NCBI RefSeq assembly: GCF_003885045.1
Contig: NZ_RHJS01000002.1
Coordinates: 3,960,501-4,024,500, forward strand
From: Schaedlerella arabinosiphila
Lineage (GTDB): Bacteria > Bacillota > Clostridia > Lachnospirales > Lachnospiraceae
Length of the DNA: 64,000 bases
Reading direction: 5' to 3'
The notes beneath the pieces are model-generated. The model was not told the DNA's origin and made no database searches. It saw nothing but the letters and a program-made list of their open reading frames with translations. Positions 52,359-60,986 of this stretch are shown here, one piece after another. Position numbers and translations under genes: made by a program. Numbering within the stretch: the stretch's first letter is position 1; each line of letters opens with the position of its first letter.

Positions 52359-53168
52359 CTACACAAGCTGCTTTCCGTAACGTTCTAAATACGCAGAAGC
52401 CGTTTCTAAGGACAGGCCTATTTTTTCCTGCAGCCTTTTCAAAATGGCCGTATCATCCAGGCCAAACTCCTGTCCCATTTCTATGATCTCCTGCGCTTTT
52501 CCTCTACGGATCAACTTTTCAGATTCTGTCTCAATTACTGTTCCGCCCATAATATTCACCAGCCTTTCTTCATTTTTATTTCCATTCGTAATGTGGGTAA
52601 TAATCGTATTCACAAATCCCATAAGGTCTACGATCTCATCATCTGATAATTCATCCTTTTTATGCAGACGGACCATCTCATTCCTAAAATGCTCCAAATC
52701 CTTTACCGCATTTTCTATACTGTTTTCCGAAGTAATGTCCTTTTCATATCTTGCAATATAAAAAGGGATGTAGGGAAATAATCTCTTTTCCACAATATAT
52801 TCCTTTGTAAATTCCTCCAAAATCACATTCGGCGATTCATAATCTACCTCCTGCCCATCTGGAAATGTAAAAGTAATCACTGTTGCTTTCGGAGTTTTTT
52901 CCGTTCTCTTTATATAGATCACCGTGAATCTTGGCATAGGAATGGTTGCATGGCCGATATCCCATTCCGCAAATTGCCTGGCAACAAAAAACGCATACTC
53001 CGCAACCCGGATCGCCATAGAACCGTCATCATAACTCTGGCACTCTAATAGATAGATTTCGCTTTCTATTTTTATTACAAAATCAGAAATCTGTTCCTCA
53101 ATAGCTTTGCTTCCGTCCGCAGTCTCGTTTTCAGTCAAGAACCCTTCCGAAGGCAGAGCTTCTGACAA
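52359..53168 (-). CDS. Rpn-like PD-(D/E)XK family protein, probably 5'-truncated
   Basis: 269-residue frame related to Rpn/Transposase_31-like nucleases, a different subtype from the three paralogues to its right. The nuclease core remains: SDFVIKIES followed by IYLLECQS (Asp, then Glu-x-Gln). The C-terminal end has LIRRGKAQEIIEMGQEFGLD. The only start is a TTG right after an in-frame stop, without a ribosome site, and family members usually have about 50 more residues at the N-terminus, so it is probably a truncated remnant. It lies 24 bp downstream of the first full paralogue. Confidence 0.6.
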   Translation of the reverse strand: MSEALPSEGFLTENETADGSKAIEEQISDFVIKIESEIYLLECQSYDDGSMAIRVAEYAFFVARQFAEWDIGHATIPMPRFTVIYIKRTEKTPKATVITFTFPDGQEVDYESPNVILEEFTKEYIVEKRLFPYIPFYIARYEKDITSENSIENAVKDLEHFRNEMVRLHKKDELSDDEIVDLMGFVNTIITHITNGNKNEERLVNIMGGTVIETESEKLIRRGKAQEIIEMGQEFGLDDTAILKRLQEKIGLSLETASAYLERYGKQLV

Positions 53169-53192
53169 CTGATGTGGTCAGGCTAAATTTAG

Positions 53193-54347
53193 TTACAACT
53201 GATATTCCTCATATAATCTTTCACGCAGAGCATCATCCATAGCAATTTTCACTACCAGGCTGCTTTTTCCTTCCTCCGTCAGACGCAGGATTAATCTCCC
53301 ATATTTTTGTGCTTCTTCTTTTTTACCTTCCATTCTGCCTTCTACTTTCCCTTCCTTTTTTCCTTCTTCTCTACCTTCCTTTTTTCCTTCCTCTTTTCCT
53401 TCCTCTCTCCCTATTGCCCGCTCTTCTTCACGAATATAATCAATCACTTCTTTCTCGTCATACTCAAAAATACTCATGGCAATTACCTCCGCTTTGTTCT
53501 TTCTAAAAAAATCTTCCAAAATCCCTTCCCTGATACACTCGTCCACCGCACGCTTTACCGCCGCTTCTAATTCCATATCAGGGAGATATTTCCTGACGCG
53601 CTCCACATATTTCATGTATTCCCGCAGTGTCGGGCACTGCTCCAAAAACTTCGTATTATTGCCGGAATTGATATTCAAAACCAAGACCTTCAGCTCCAGA
53701 AACGGAGATTCCATTTCTAAAATCCGGCTCACTTCTTCGGAATCAGCGGCATTCTCATGAAATCTAAGATCCATGCCGTCCCGTAATGATGGTTCGGATT
53801 TCTCCTCGCCATTGATTTTAGCTGACATAATCGCCATGCTCCCGGCTTCTGCTGCAGATCCCTTATCCTCAAAAGGCACCACGTCATTCCTGTTGCTGCA
53901 GAGCAGATGTTCCTCCTCCGATAATTTATACAGGTCAGACAATTTCAGGATGATTCGTTCCGGGTACTTTTTGGTTCCATTATAAAATACGGTAAAATAA
54001 GGCGCCTGCAGTTTCACCGGCGTACTTCCATAGAGCTTCCTGCTCTCCACCAATCCCTCATACTCTTTCGAAATGTAATGCAGAAAACGCAGCGGCATAT
54101 TCGGATTCACCGTCGATTGATGCTCATATAAATGTAATTCGTCGAATACAATAAATGCAAGGTCATTTTTCATGCCCATATAAATAGCGTGCTTTAATGT
54201 GACGACCTGCAGCTCTTCGGCATCCGTATAATTTTTCCCGCTGACCGCATTATAAAGCTCCATCTGCCGCTTTTTATCATCACGGTATAAAATACGAAAT
54301 ACGTTATCTTTATGTTTCTGGTTGACAAGTATCTGTTTTTCGCTCAT
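53193..54347 (-). CDS. Rpn-family PD-(D/E)XK nuclease/putative transposase, paralogue 1
   Basis: 384-residue protein of the Rpn/Transposase_31 type. It starts MSEKQILVNQKHKDNVFRIL. The core GMKNDLAFIVFDELHLYEHQ contains Asp and Glu-His-Gln of the nuclease fold, then STVNPNMPLRFLHYIS. The C-terminal tail holds eight tandem tetrapeptides of form Gly-(Arg/Lys)-x-Glu before EAQKYGRLILRLTEEGK. E. coli Rpn proteins are DNA nucleases that raise RecA-independent recombination. The ATG at 54347 has GGAGGG 6 bp upstream. Confidence 0.85.
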   Translation of the reverse strand: MSEKQILVNQKHKDNVFRILYRDDKKRQMELYNAVSGKNYTDAEELQVVTLKHAIYMGMKNDLAFIVFDELHLYEHQSTVNPNMPLRFLHYISKEYEGLVESRKLYGSTPVKLQAPYFTVFYNGTKKYPERIILKLSDLYKLSEEEHLLCSNRNDVVPFEDKGSAAEAGSMAIMSAKINGEEKSEPSLRDGMDLRFHENAADSEEVSRILEMESPFLELKVLVLNINSGNNTKFLEQCPTLREYMKYVERVRKYLPDMELEAAVKRAVDECIREGILEDFFRKNKAEVIAMSIFEYDEKEVIDYIREEERAIGREEGKEEGKKEGREEGKKEGKVEGRMEGKKEEAQKYGRLILRLTEEGKSSLVVKIAMDDALRERLYEEYQL

Positions 54348-54601
54348 GTAAAGCCCTCCTTCTCCGGGCTTCTGAAAAAACAGACCTCTTGCTCTGCATG
54401 ATTCTAAAAAAGCAGTTCGCATTCACAACCTGTCAGACATCCAAAAGCCCTATGCTGTTTTTTATGTTTTGAAATAAGCATAGATTTTCTGAAATGTTGA
54501 ATGGTAAGAAATCAACTTGAATAGAATTTTAGAATCCTTATGCTTAGTAATGATGATAACACAGGCAGCTAGTAATTACAAGTTCCTCTACGAGAATTTA
54601 G
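54348..54601 (-). repeat. Repeated upstream region of paralogue 1 with promoter
   Basis: About 250 bp that recur almost unchanged upstream of paralogues 2 (56545-56797) and 3 (57893-58130). On the minus strand TTGTAA (54576-54581), 17-bp spacer, TATCAT (54553-54558) form a sigma-A-like promoter. A long leader runs to the GGAGGG ribosome site. Repeat ends coincide with the sequence AGCTACAACTG at the stop codon of the next unit. Confidence 0.7.
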
Positions 54602-54802
54602 CTACAACTGATATTCCTCATATAATCTTTCACGCAGAGCATCATCCGTAGCAATTTTCACTACCAGGCTGCTTTTTCCTTCCTCCGTCAGACGCAGGAT
54701 TAATCTTCCATATTTTTGTGCTTCTTCCTCTCTTCCTATTGCCCGCTCTTCTTCACGAATATAATCAATCACTTCTTTCTCGTCATATTCAAAAATACTC
54801 AT
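54602..54802 (-). pseudogene. C-terminal remnant of an Rpn paralogue
   Basis: 66-codon frame matching only the last part of the paralogues, from MSIFEYDEKEVIDYIREEE to the C-terminal YEEYQL. The tetrapeptide tract has a single unit. Identity with the full genes ends sharply at the bases just before its ATG, where sequence of the other subtype begins. Confidence 0.8.
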
Positions 54803-54807
54803 GGCAA

Positions 54808-55234
54808 TTACCTCCGCACAAACTGCTTTCCGTAGCGTTCTAAATACACAGAAGCTGTCTCTAAGGACAGGCCTATTTTTTCCTGCATCCTTTTCAAAAT
54901 CGCCGTATCATCCAGGCCAAACTCCTGTCCCATTTCTATGATCTCTTGCGCTTTTCCTCTACGGATCAACTTTTCAGATTCTGTCTCAATTACTGTTCCG
55001 CCCATAATATTCACCAGCCTTTCTTCATTTTTATTTCCATTCGTAATGTGGGTAATAATCGTATTCACAAATCCCATAAGGTCTACGATCTCATCATCCG
55101 ATAATTCATCCTTTTTATGCAGACGGATCATCTCATTCCTAAAATACTCCAAATCCTTTACCGCATTTTCTATACTGTTTTCCGATGTAATGTCCTTTTC
55201 ATATCTTGCAATATAAAAAGGGATGTAGGGAAAT
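54808..55234 (-). pseudogene. C-terminal remnant of the second Rpn-like subtype
   Basis: In-frame copy of the C-terminal half of the gene at 52359-53168 (SFPYIPFYIARYEKDITSEN to LERYGKQFVRR). It has no start codon or nuclease core. Similarity ends at about 55234. It is joined head-to-tail to the remnant at 54602-54802, giving a chimeric unit. Confidence 0.8.
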
Positions 55235-55250
55235 GATCTCTTTTGTATGT

Positions 55251-55408
55251 CTACTTTTCAGGTACTTTCCCTTTTTCTATATGTCTACAGTCTGGTAAGC
55301 AGGCAATTAACCTATCTGTCCATTTCTTTGGATTTATTCCTTTTACAAAGTGTCTACGGTTTAAACAGCTTCTTACAAGCAGCTTGACGAATCTGTCTGC
55401 TGATTTTT
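55251..55408 (-). other. Short unassigned open frame, possible gene fragment
   Basis: Open frame of about 52 codons without a start, including KSADRFVKLLVRSCLNRRHF and ending at a TAG next to the Rpn-like remnant. The composition looks coding-like and basic, perhaps a transposase or DNA-binding fragment. I do not recognise the family. It occupies the unique 200-bp insert of the array. Confidence 0.25.
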
Positions 55409-55440
55409 ATATGGCTGTGAATAGTAACATGAAAATTGAG

Positions 55441-56544
55441 CTACAACTGATATTCCTCATATAATCTTTCACGCAGAGCATCATCCGTAGCAATTTTCGC
55501 TACCAGGCTGCTTTTTCCTTCCTCTGTCAGACGCAGGATCAATCTTCCATATTTTTGTACCTCTTTTTTACCTTCTTCTCTTCCTTCTTCTCTCCCTTCC
55601 TCTCTTCCTATTGCCCGCTCTTCTTCCCGGATATAATCAATCACTTCTTTCTCGTCATACTCAAAAATACTCATGGCAATTACCTCCGCTTTGTTCTTTC
55701 TAAAAAAATCTTCCAAAATCCCTTCCCTGATACACTCGTCCACCGCACGCTTTACTGCCCCTTCTAATTCCATATCAGGGAGATATTTCCTGACTCGCTC
55801 CACATATTTCATGTATTCCCGCAGTGTCGGGCACTTCTCCAAAAACTTCGTATTATTGCCGGAATTGATATTTATGACCAAGACCTTCAGCTCCAGAAAC
55901 GGAGATTCCATTTCTAAAATCCGGCTCACTTCTCCGGAATCAGCGGCATCCTCGTGAAATCTATGATCCGTGTCGTCTCGTAATGATGGTTCGGATTTCT
56001 CCTCGTCATTGATTTTAGCTGACACAGTCTCCATGCTCCCGGCTTCTGCTGCAGCTTCATTATCTTCAAGGGGCACCGCGGCATTCCTATTACTGCAGAG
56101 CGGATGTTCCTCGTCCGATCTTTTATACAGGTCAGACAATTTCAGGATGATCCGTTCCGGGTACTTTTTTGTCCCATTATAAAATACGGTAAAAAAAGGC
56201 ACCTGCAGTTTCACCGGCGTACTTCCATAGAGCTTCCTGCTCTCCACCAGTCCTTCATACTCTTTTGAAATGTAATGCAGAAAACGCAGCGGCATATTCG
56301 GATTCACCGTCGATTGATGCTCATATAAATGTAAATCGTCGAATACAATAAATGCAAGGTCATTTTTCATGCCCATATAAATGGCGTGCTTTAATGTGAC
56401 GACCTGCAGCTCTTCGGCATCCGTATAATTTTTCCCGCTGACCGCATTATAAAGCTCCATCTGCCGCTTTTTATCATCACGGTATAAAATACGGAATACG
56501 TTATCTTTATGTTCCTGGTTGACAAGTATCTGTTTTTCGCTCAT
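55441..56544 (-). CDS. Rpn-family PD-(D/E)XK nuclease/putative transposase, paralogue 2
   Basis: 367-residue copy of paralogue 1 with scattered substitutions, for example FDDLHLYEHQ and ILYRDDKKRQMELYNAV. It has four copies of the Gly-x-x-Glu tetrapeptide; the 17-residue length difference from paralogue 1 falls entirely in that tract. Nuclease residues are intact. The ATG at 56544 has GGAGGG upstream. Confidence 0.85.
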   Translation of the reverse strand: MSEKQILVNQEHKDNVFRILYRDDKKRQMELYNAVSGKNYTDAEELQVVTLKHAIYMGMKNDLAFIVFDDLHLYEHQSTVNPNMPLRFLHYISKEYEGLVESRKLYGSTPVKLQVPFFTVFYNGTKKYPERIILKLSDLYKRSDEEHPLCSNRNAAVPLEDNEAAAEAGSMETVSAKINDEEKSEPSLRDDTDHRFHEDAADSGEVSRILEMESPFLELKVLVININSGNNTKFLEKCPTLREYMKYVERVRKYLPDMELEGAVKRAVDECIREGILEDFFRKNKAEVIAMSIFEYDEKEVIDYIREEERAIGREEGREEGREEGKKEVQKYGRLILRLTEEGKSSLVAKIATDDALRERLYEEYQL

Positions 56545-56748
56545 GTAAAACCCTCCTTCTCCGGGCTTTTGAAAAAACAGACCTTTGCTCTGCATGATTC
56601 TAAAAAAACAGTTCACATTCACAACCTGTCAGACATTCAAAAACCCTATACTGTTTTTTATGTTTTGAAATAAGCATAGATTTTCTGAAATGTTGAATGG
56701 TAAGAAATCAACTTGAATAGAATTTTAGAATCCTTATGCTTAGTAATG

Positions 56749-56777
56749 ATGATAACACAGGCAGCTAGTAATTACAA
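56749..56777 (-). promoter_or_regulatory. Promoter in the repeated region of paralogue 2
   Basis: On the minus strand TTGTAA (56772-56777), 17-bp spacer, TATCAT (56749-56754), inside the 253-bp repeat upstream of paralogue 2. Confidence 0.5.
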
Positions 56778-56797
56778 GTTCCTCTACGAGAATTTAG

Positions 56798-57892
56798 CTA
56801 CAACTGATATTCCTCATATAATCTTTCACGCAGATCATCATCCGTAGCAATTTTTACTACCAGGCTGCTTTTTCCTTCCTCCGTCAGGCGCAGGATTAAT
56901 CTCCCATATTTTTGTGCTTCTTCTTCTCTCCCTTCCTCTTTTCCTTCCTCTCTCCCTATTGCCCGCTCTTCTTCACGAATATAATCAATCACTTCTTTCT
57001 CGTCATACTCAAAAATACTCATGGCAATTACCTCCACTTTGTTCTTTCTAAAAAAATCTTCCAAAATCCCTTCCCTGATACACTCGTCCACCGCACGCTT
57101 TACCGCCGCTTCTAATTCCATATCAGGGAGATATTTCCTGACGCGCTCCACATATTTCATGTATTCCCGCAGTGTCGGGCACTGCTCCAAAAACTTCGTA
57201 TTATTGCCGGAATTGATATTCAAAACCAAGACCTTCAGCTCCAGAAATGGAGATTCCATTTCTAAAATCCGGCTCACTTCTTCGGAATCAGCGGCATTCT
57301 CATGAAATCTAAGATCCATGCCGTCCCGTAATGATGGTTCGGATTTCTCCTCGCCATTGATTTTAGCTGACATAATCGCCATGCTCCCGGCTTCTGCTGC
57401 AGATTCCTTATCCTCAAAAGGCACCGCGTTATTCCTGTTTCTACAGAGCGGATGTTCCTCCTCCGATAATTTATACAGGTCAGACAATTTCAGGATGATT
57501 CGTTCCGGGTACTTTTCTGTTCCATTATAAAATACGGTAAAATAGGGTGCCTGCAGTTTCACCGGCGTACTTCCATAGAGCTTCCTGCTCTCCACCAGTC
57601 CCTCATACTCTTTCGAAATATAATGCAGAAAACGCAGCGGCATATTCGGATTCACCGTCGATTGATGCTCATATAAATGTAATTCGTCGAATACAATAAA
57701 TGCAAGGTCATTTTTCATGCCCATATAAATAGCGTGCTTTAATGTGACAACCTGCAACTCTTCGGCATCCGTATAATTTTTCCCGCTGACCGCATTATAA
57801 AGCTCCATCTGCCGCTTTTTATCATCACGGTATAAAATACGAAATACATTATCTTTATGTTTCTGGTTGACAAGTATCTGTTTTTCGCTCAT
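56798..57892 (-). CDS. Rpn-family PD-(D/E)XK nuclease/putative transposase, paralogue 3
   Basis: 364-residue copy, closest to paralogue 1 outside the tail (shares FDELHLYEHQ and the EVSRILEMESPFLELKVLVL segment). It has three tetrapeptide copies before EAQKYG; the 20-residue difference from paralogue 1 equals five tetrapeptides. Nuclease residues are intact. It is the right-hand (upstream) member of the array. The ATG at 57892 has GGAGGG upstream. Confidence 0.85.
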   Translation of the reverse strand: MSEKQILVNQKHKDNVFRILYRDDKKRQMELYNAVSGKNYTDAEELQVVTLKHAIYMGMKNDLAFIVFDELHLYEHQSTVNPNMPLRFLHYISKEYEGLVESRKLYGSTPVKLQAPYFTVFYNGTEKYPERIILKLSDLYKLSEEEHPLCRNRNNAVPFEDKESAAEAGSMAIMSAKINGEEKSEPSLRDGMDLRFHENAADSEEVSRILEMESPFLELKVLVLNINSGNNTKFLEQCPTLREYMKYVERVRKYLPDMELEAAVKRAVDECIREGILEDFFRKNKVEVIAMSIFEYDEKEVIDYIREEERAIGREEGKEEGREEEAQKYGRLILRLTEEGKSSLVVKIATDDDLRERLYEEYQL

Positions 57893-58099
57893 GTAAAGCC
57901 CTCCTTCTCCGGGCTTCTGAAAAAAACAGACCTCTGGCTCTGCGTGATTCCCAAAAAAAGCAGTTCGCATTCACAACCTGTCAGACATTCAAAAACCCTA
58001 TGCTGTTTTTATATATTGAAATAAGCATAGATTTTCTGAAATGTTGAATGGTAAGAAATCAACTTGAATAGAATTTTAGAATCCTTATGCTTAATAATG

Positions 58100-58128
58100 A
58101 TGATAGCATAGACCATACATAATTACAA
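58100..58128 (-). promoter_or_regulatory. Promoter upstream of paralogue 3
   Basis: On the minus strand TTGTAA (58123-58128) and TATCAT (58100-58105) keep the 17-bp spacing of the other units, although the spacer sequence itself differs. Conservation of the two boxes but not the spacer supports function. Confidence 0.55.
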
Positions 58129-58361
58129 GTTCTTATGACATTTTTTGGCCCGATCCCTGTTCCGGTATTATTGTTCAATCCTGTGGTGTTTACAGCAAGA
58201 ATCTGACTTATTTAAAGCTGCTTTACGCCAAGAGACTGGATTCCCGTCACAGTTCTGTAATTATCTATGGCGGTACAGTAAAGCACACGCCTGGAAATGA
58301 TCAGCAGGAGACTTGTTACAGTTCTATTCGAGTGTTATACATAAATTTTGAAGAGCATTGA
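58107..58361 (+). other. Unassigned open frame without start (possible gene fragment)
   Basis: About 84 open codons ending at TGA 58359-58361, including GIIVQSCGVYSKNLTYLKLL and SRHSSVIIYGGTVKHTPGN. It has no start codon or ribosome site and its left part runs into the Rpn-unit repeat, so it may be the 3' end of a gene cut off when the array formed. I do not recognise the family. The remaining bases to 58507 show no further gene. Confidence 0.3.
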
Positions 58362-58507
58362 GACAGTACCGGAAAAGCACCGCGGGAACTTTCCTCCGGA
58401 AATGCCATCACACAGAAAACAGAACTGGGAATTTTCAAGGGAATAAACCAATAAAGGGATTATCAGTTCCTACTTTCCCCCCCAGTATCATGACATTGAA
58501 CAATGTA

Positions 58508-58580
58508 CGGTATTTAAAATCGTATAATTGAAATGATTTTTGAAAAAAAGAATTGACATATTCTGGAAATGAAGCTATAT
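58508..58580 (+). repeat. Left 73-bp direct repeat flanking the IS1634-like element
   Basis: Identical to 60672-60744. It begins CGGTATTTAAAATCG and ends GGAAATGAAGCTATAT. It includes TTGACA at 58553-58558 and most of a -10 box. Best explained as the left copy of a long target-site duplication. Confidence 0.85.
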
Positions 58581-60671
58581 CCCGTTTTCGACACTTTGAA
58601 AATTTAAAAACTCCGATAATCCTTATAAATACTGGGATTGCCGGAGTTTTCTTTGGCAAAAAATGTTGTATGTAATCGCTATCCTAAAATTTTTTTTATT
58701 TTTTTATTCAGTTCCGTTGGTTTGTAATGAAGTCTATCCAAATCTAAAGATGTTAATTGGTTCAGTGCATCAAGTGCTTTGCTGCCATTGTAGAGTGCCA
58801 TATACTCGACATCATGTATATTCGTTACATTCATGTTTTTCAATGTGGTGATCAGATTCTCCGGAGTGACATGTGTCCCCTGATCATCCAGCCTGGCCTC
58901 AAGCAAGCGATATACCAGCAATGCCGTATAGCATATCAGAAAGTGCGCCCTGATACGATTCGGCAATCGATGGTTTACAGGTCTCCCGGTGAAATTCGTT
59001 TTCATGATCCTGAAACAATCCTCTATCTGATATCTCTTGTGTGAAACTGCCAGAATTTCCTTGGCCGGGTCACAAAGGTTTGTTGCTGCGGCATAATATC
59101 CGTCATATTTCTCTTCTTCTGCAATCTTCGATTCGTCGAGAACATATTCAATGGTTGCTTTTTCGCCAGATTTTGTATGAGCGACCCGCTTCAAAAATCG
59201 TTTTACATCATTTGGCCCTTTTTTTATTTCTTCCGGATCTTTTTTCTCTAACAGCTTTCGTGCACGTTCGATTTGGCGGTCACGTACAGTTCTCTGATAT
59301 TCCATCATTTTTCTTGAAAACGTTATGATCAGGCGCTGTTTGAGAGTGCCGGTTGCTTTCACGCGTTTGACTTTGCCATTTTTTAATATTTTTTCTTCGT
59401 ACAGCCCAAGATCAATGACCTTATCTGCAAGGACTACCTTATACGCGAAATCATTATATAGTTTCAGGTTTTCTTTCTTGTGTCTGTCAAAGCCCTTCAT
59501 ATCTTCTATTTTTATCAAGGTGTCGTTGGACAGCAGCCGGTAATCGCAGTCATTGAATACCGCCTGTTTGAGTGCATTACTAAGTTTTTTGATGGACTGG
59601 GTCACAATAAAGGCCCGGCCCCCCATACTGTTAAATTTGCGGATGTTATAGGAACCCAGGCCGGCATCCGCACAATAAATGAATTTGGAACCATCTATCA
59701 TTTTAAGGACTTCTTTTTCTAAAGGGATTGCCGTAAGCTGTTCACTGGTATTACCGGAATGGAGGCACATGGTGATGGGAATGCCCCTGCTGTCCATGAA
59801 AAGTCCCATCTCTACAATCGGGTTCGGGCGGTGTTCTTTGCTCAGGCCATATTTTCTCAATCCATGGATCACCTCACCGGTCACTTCATCCACGATATCT
59901 TCGTCGGGCTGTTCGCACTCGAAGTAGAAATTCGTACAGTCATAATAAAGGACAGAAGTATCACGTTTGACGATCGAATTGCTATACTTAAAAAGCCACA
60001 TCAGGTAATCGTCATAATTATTTTCTAAAAGATCCATAAACCGGAGGATGTGCTGGTAATCGAAATCCGGCTGCTCGTAGTAGGAATCCCGGCGGTTCCA
60101 GGTGGCAAGCTTAGAGCTGGGATCCAGGATTCTCGCGTAGGTAAGGAAACGTGAGATTGTAAAACAGTCATATGTAACTCTCCGGGTGTCCGTTTTCTGG
60201 CGAAAGAATTCTTTAAGGCTGAGATGTTTCATAATATTCTGAAGAAAGAAATATCCGATGTTGACCCAGTTGGAGGAAGAGGCTTCAAGCTCTGTAGATT
60301 TCACCTTTTCGTTAAAATCGGCAGTCAGATTAAAAGTGACTTTACCAACGCGGTACTCTTCATTCATTTTTCTGATTTCTTCTCTGACATATGCTTCCGG
60401 ATCGTCTGTTATTTTGAGAAGTTCAGAATGCTTCCCGAAGTTTTTGACATTTCGAGTGGTAGTTTTTTTCCCATTTCGGATTCCCTGCTGTGCGTAATAG
60501 GTAGGATCCTTGAGACGTTTATCAAAGTAAAGCTTCATAGAACATCACCTCAAAAACATTATATCACAAACATACAGCACATACAACATAAAAACAAGAA
60601 AAATTTGACAAAAAAATACGCCTACCATAAGGCTTTAGAACAATTTTTCATACTTGAAACTGTCGAAAACC
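58581..60671 (-). mobile_element. IS1634-like insertion sequence
   Basis: About 2.09 kb bounded by imperfect 17-bp terminal inverted repeats: GTTTTCGACACTTTGAA at 58584-58600 and, on the minus strand, GTTTTCGACAGTTTCAA at 60654-60670 (15 of 17 match). It encodes one intact transposase. The 73-bp flanking direct repeats fit IS1634 and IS1549, known for long variable target duplications. The intact repeats suggest a recent insertion. Confidence 0.85.
58679..60538 (-). CDS. IS1634-family DDE transposase
   Basis: 619-residue transposase. It starts MKLYFDKRLKDPTYYAQQGI. The catalytic region has VLYYDCTNFYFECE (first Asp) and FIYCADAGLGSYN (second Asp). The third acidic residue is the Glu of KRYQIEDCFRIMKTNF, the typical Y-x-x-x-E-type end motif of IS4/IS1634-like enzymes. 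A hydrophobic segment RAHFLICYTALLVYRLLEA follows. The frame is complete, so the element may be active. Confidence 0.93.
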   Translation of the reverse strand: MKLYFDKRLKDPTYYAQQGIRNGKKTTTRNVKNFGKHSELLKITDDPEAYVREEIRKMNEEYRVGKVTFNLTADFNEKVKSTELEASSSNWVNIGYFFLQNIMKHLSLKEFFRQKTDTRRVTYDCFTISRFLTYARILDPSSKLATWNRRDSYYEQPDFDYQHILRFMDLLENNYDDYLMWLFKYSNSIVKRDTSVLYYDCTNFYFECEQPDEDIVDEVTGEVIHGLRKYGLSKEHRPNPIVEMGLFMDSRGIPITMCLHSGNTSEQLTAIPLEKEVLKMIDGSKFIYCADAGLGSYNIRKFNSMGGRAFIVTQSIKKLSNALKQAVFNDCDYRLLSNDTLIKIEDMKGFDRHKKENLKLYNDFAYKVVLADKVIDLGLYEEKILKNGKVKRVKATGTLKQRLIITFSRKMMEYQRTVRDRQIERARKLLEKKDPEEIKKGPNDVKRFLKRVAHTKSGEKATIEYVLDESKIAEEEKYDGYYAAATNLCDPAKEILAVSHKRYQIEDCFRIMKTNFTGRPVNHRLPNRIRAHFLICYTALLVYRLLEARLDDQGTHVTPENLITTLKNMNVTNIHDVEYMALYNGSKALDALNQLTSLDLDRLHYKPTELNKKIKKILG

Positions 60672-60744
60672 CGGTATTTAAAATCGTATAATTGAAATGA
60701 TTTTTGAAAAAAAGAATTGACATATTCTGGAAATGAAGCTATAT
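60672..60744 (+). repeat. Right 73-bp direct repeat flanking the IS1634-like element
   Basis: Second copy of the repeat at 58508-58580. Here the sequence continues into TATATT, completing the promoter. Direct orientation and exact identity mark a target-site duplication. Confidence 0.85.
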
Positions 60745-60745
60745 T
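60717..60745 (+). promoter_or_regulatory. Sigma-A promoter overlapping the right direct repeat
   Basis: TTGACA (60717-60722), 17-bp spacer, TATATT (60740-60745). The left repeat carries the same -35 and spacer but ends TATATC. Confidence 0.6.
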
Positions 60746-60751
60746 AGTATT

Positions 60752-60942
60752 ATAGAAATTGAAAGCAAAGAAATGTCATATCCGTTGTCACATTATCGGC
60801 GTTATAATACGCTTGTATCTGTAAATCAGATAACAGACACAGTATCGTTTTGATAGATATGACGCAATGAATCAGATCACAACTCCAAATTTGAAAAGTA
60901 ATAAAGGGTAAAAAAGAGCACTTCCAGGTTTGCTCTTTTTTA
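60752..60942 (+). ncRNA. Candidate short transcript between promoter and terminator
   Basis: About 190 nt from the predicted start to an intrinsic terminator. It contains a 26-codon frame (60773-60853, starting MSYPLSHYRRYN) and a 14-codon frame, neither with a good ribosome site. It could be a small RNA, a leader peptide or the remnant of a lost gene. No other gene is visible in the roughly 500 bp between the transposase and the surface protein. Confidence 0.35.
60909..60942 (+). terminator. Intrinsic terminator of the short transcript
   Basis: AAAAAAGAGCA (60910-60920) pairs with TGCTCTTTTTT (60931-60941) around a 10-nt loop, followed by a T-run in the arm. Confidence 0.8.
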
Positions 60943-60986
60943 CTTTGTTCAGAAGTTTTCTTTTGATCCTTCCGCTGACAGATACA

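Noticed and set aside
54348..58130. CRISPR array
   Set aside because: The repeats are about 250 bp to 1.3 kb gene duplications, not short regular repeats with unique spacers; no cas genes are present.
58435..58659. 74-codon minus-strand frame at the left end of the IS
   Set aside because: It spans the direct repeat and the IS terminal repeat, so it is a composite of insertion boundaries with no recognisable protein.
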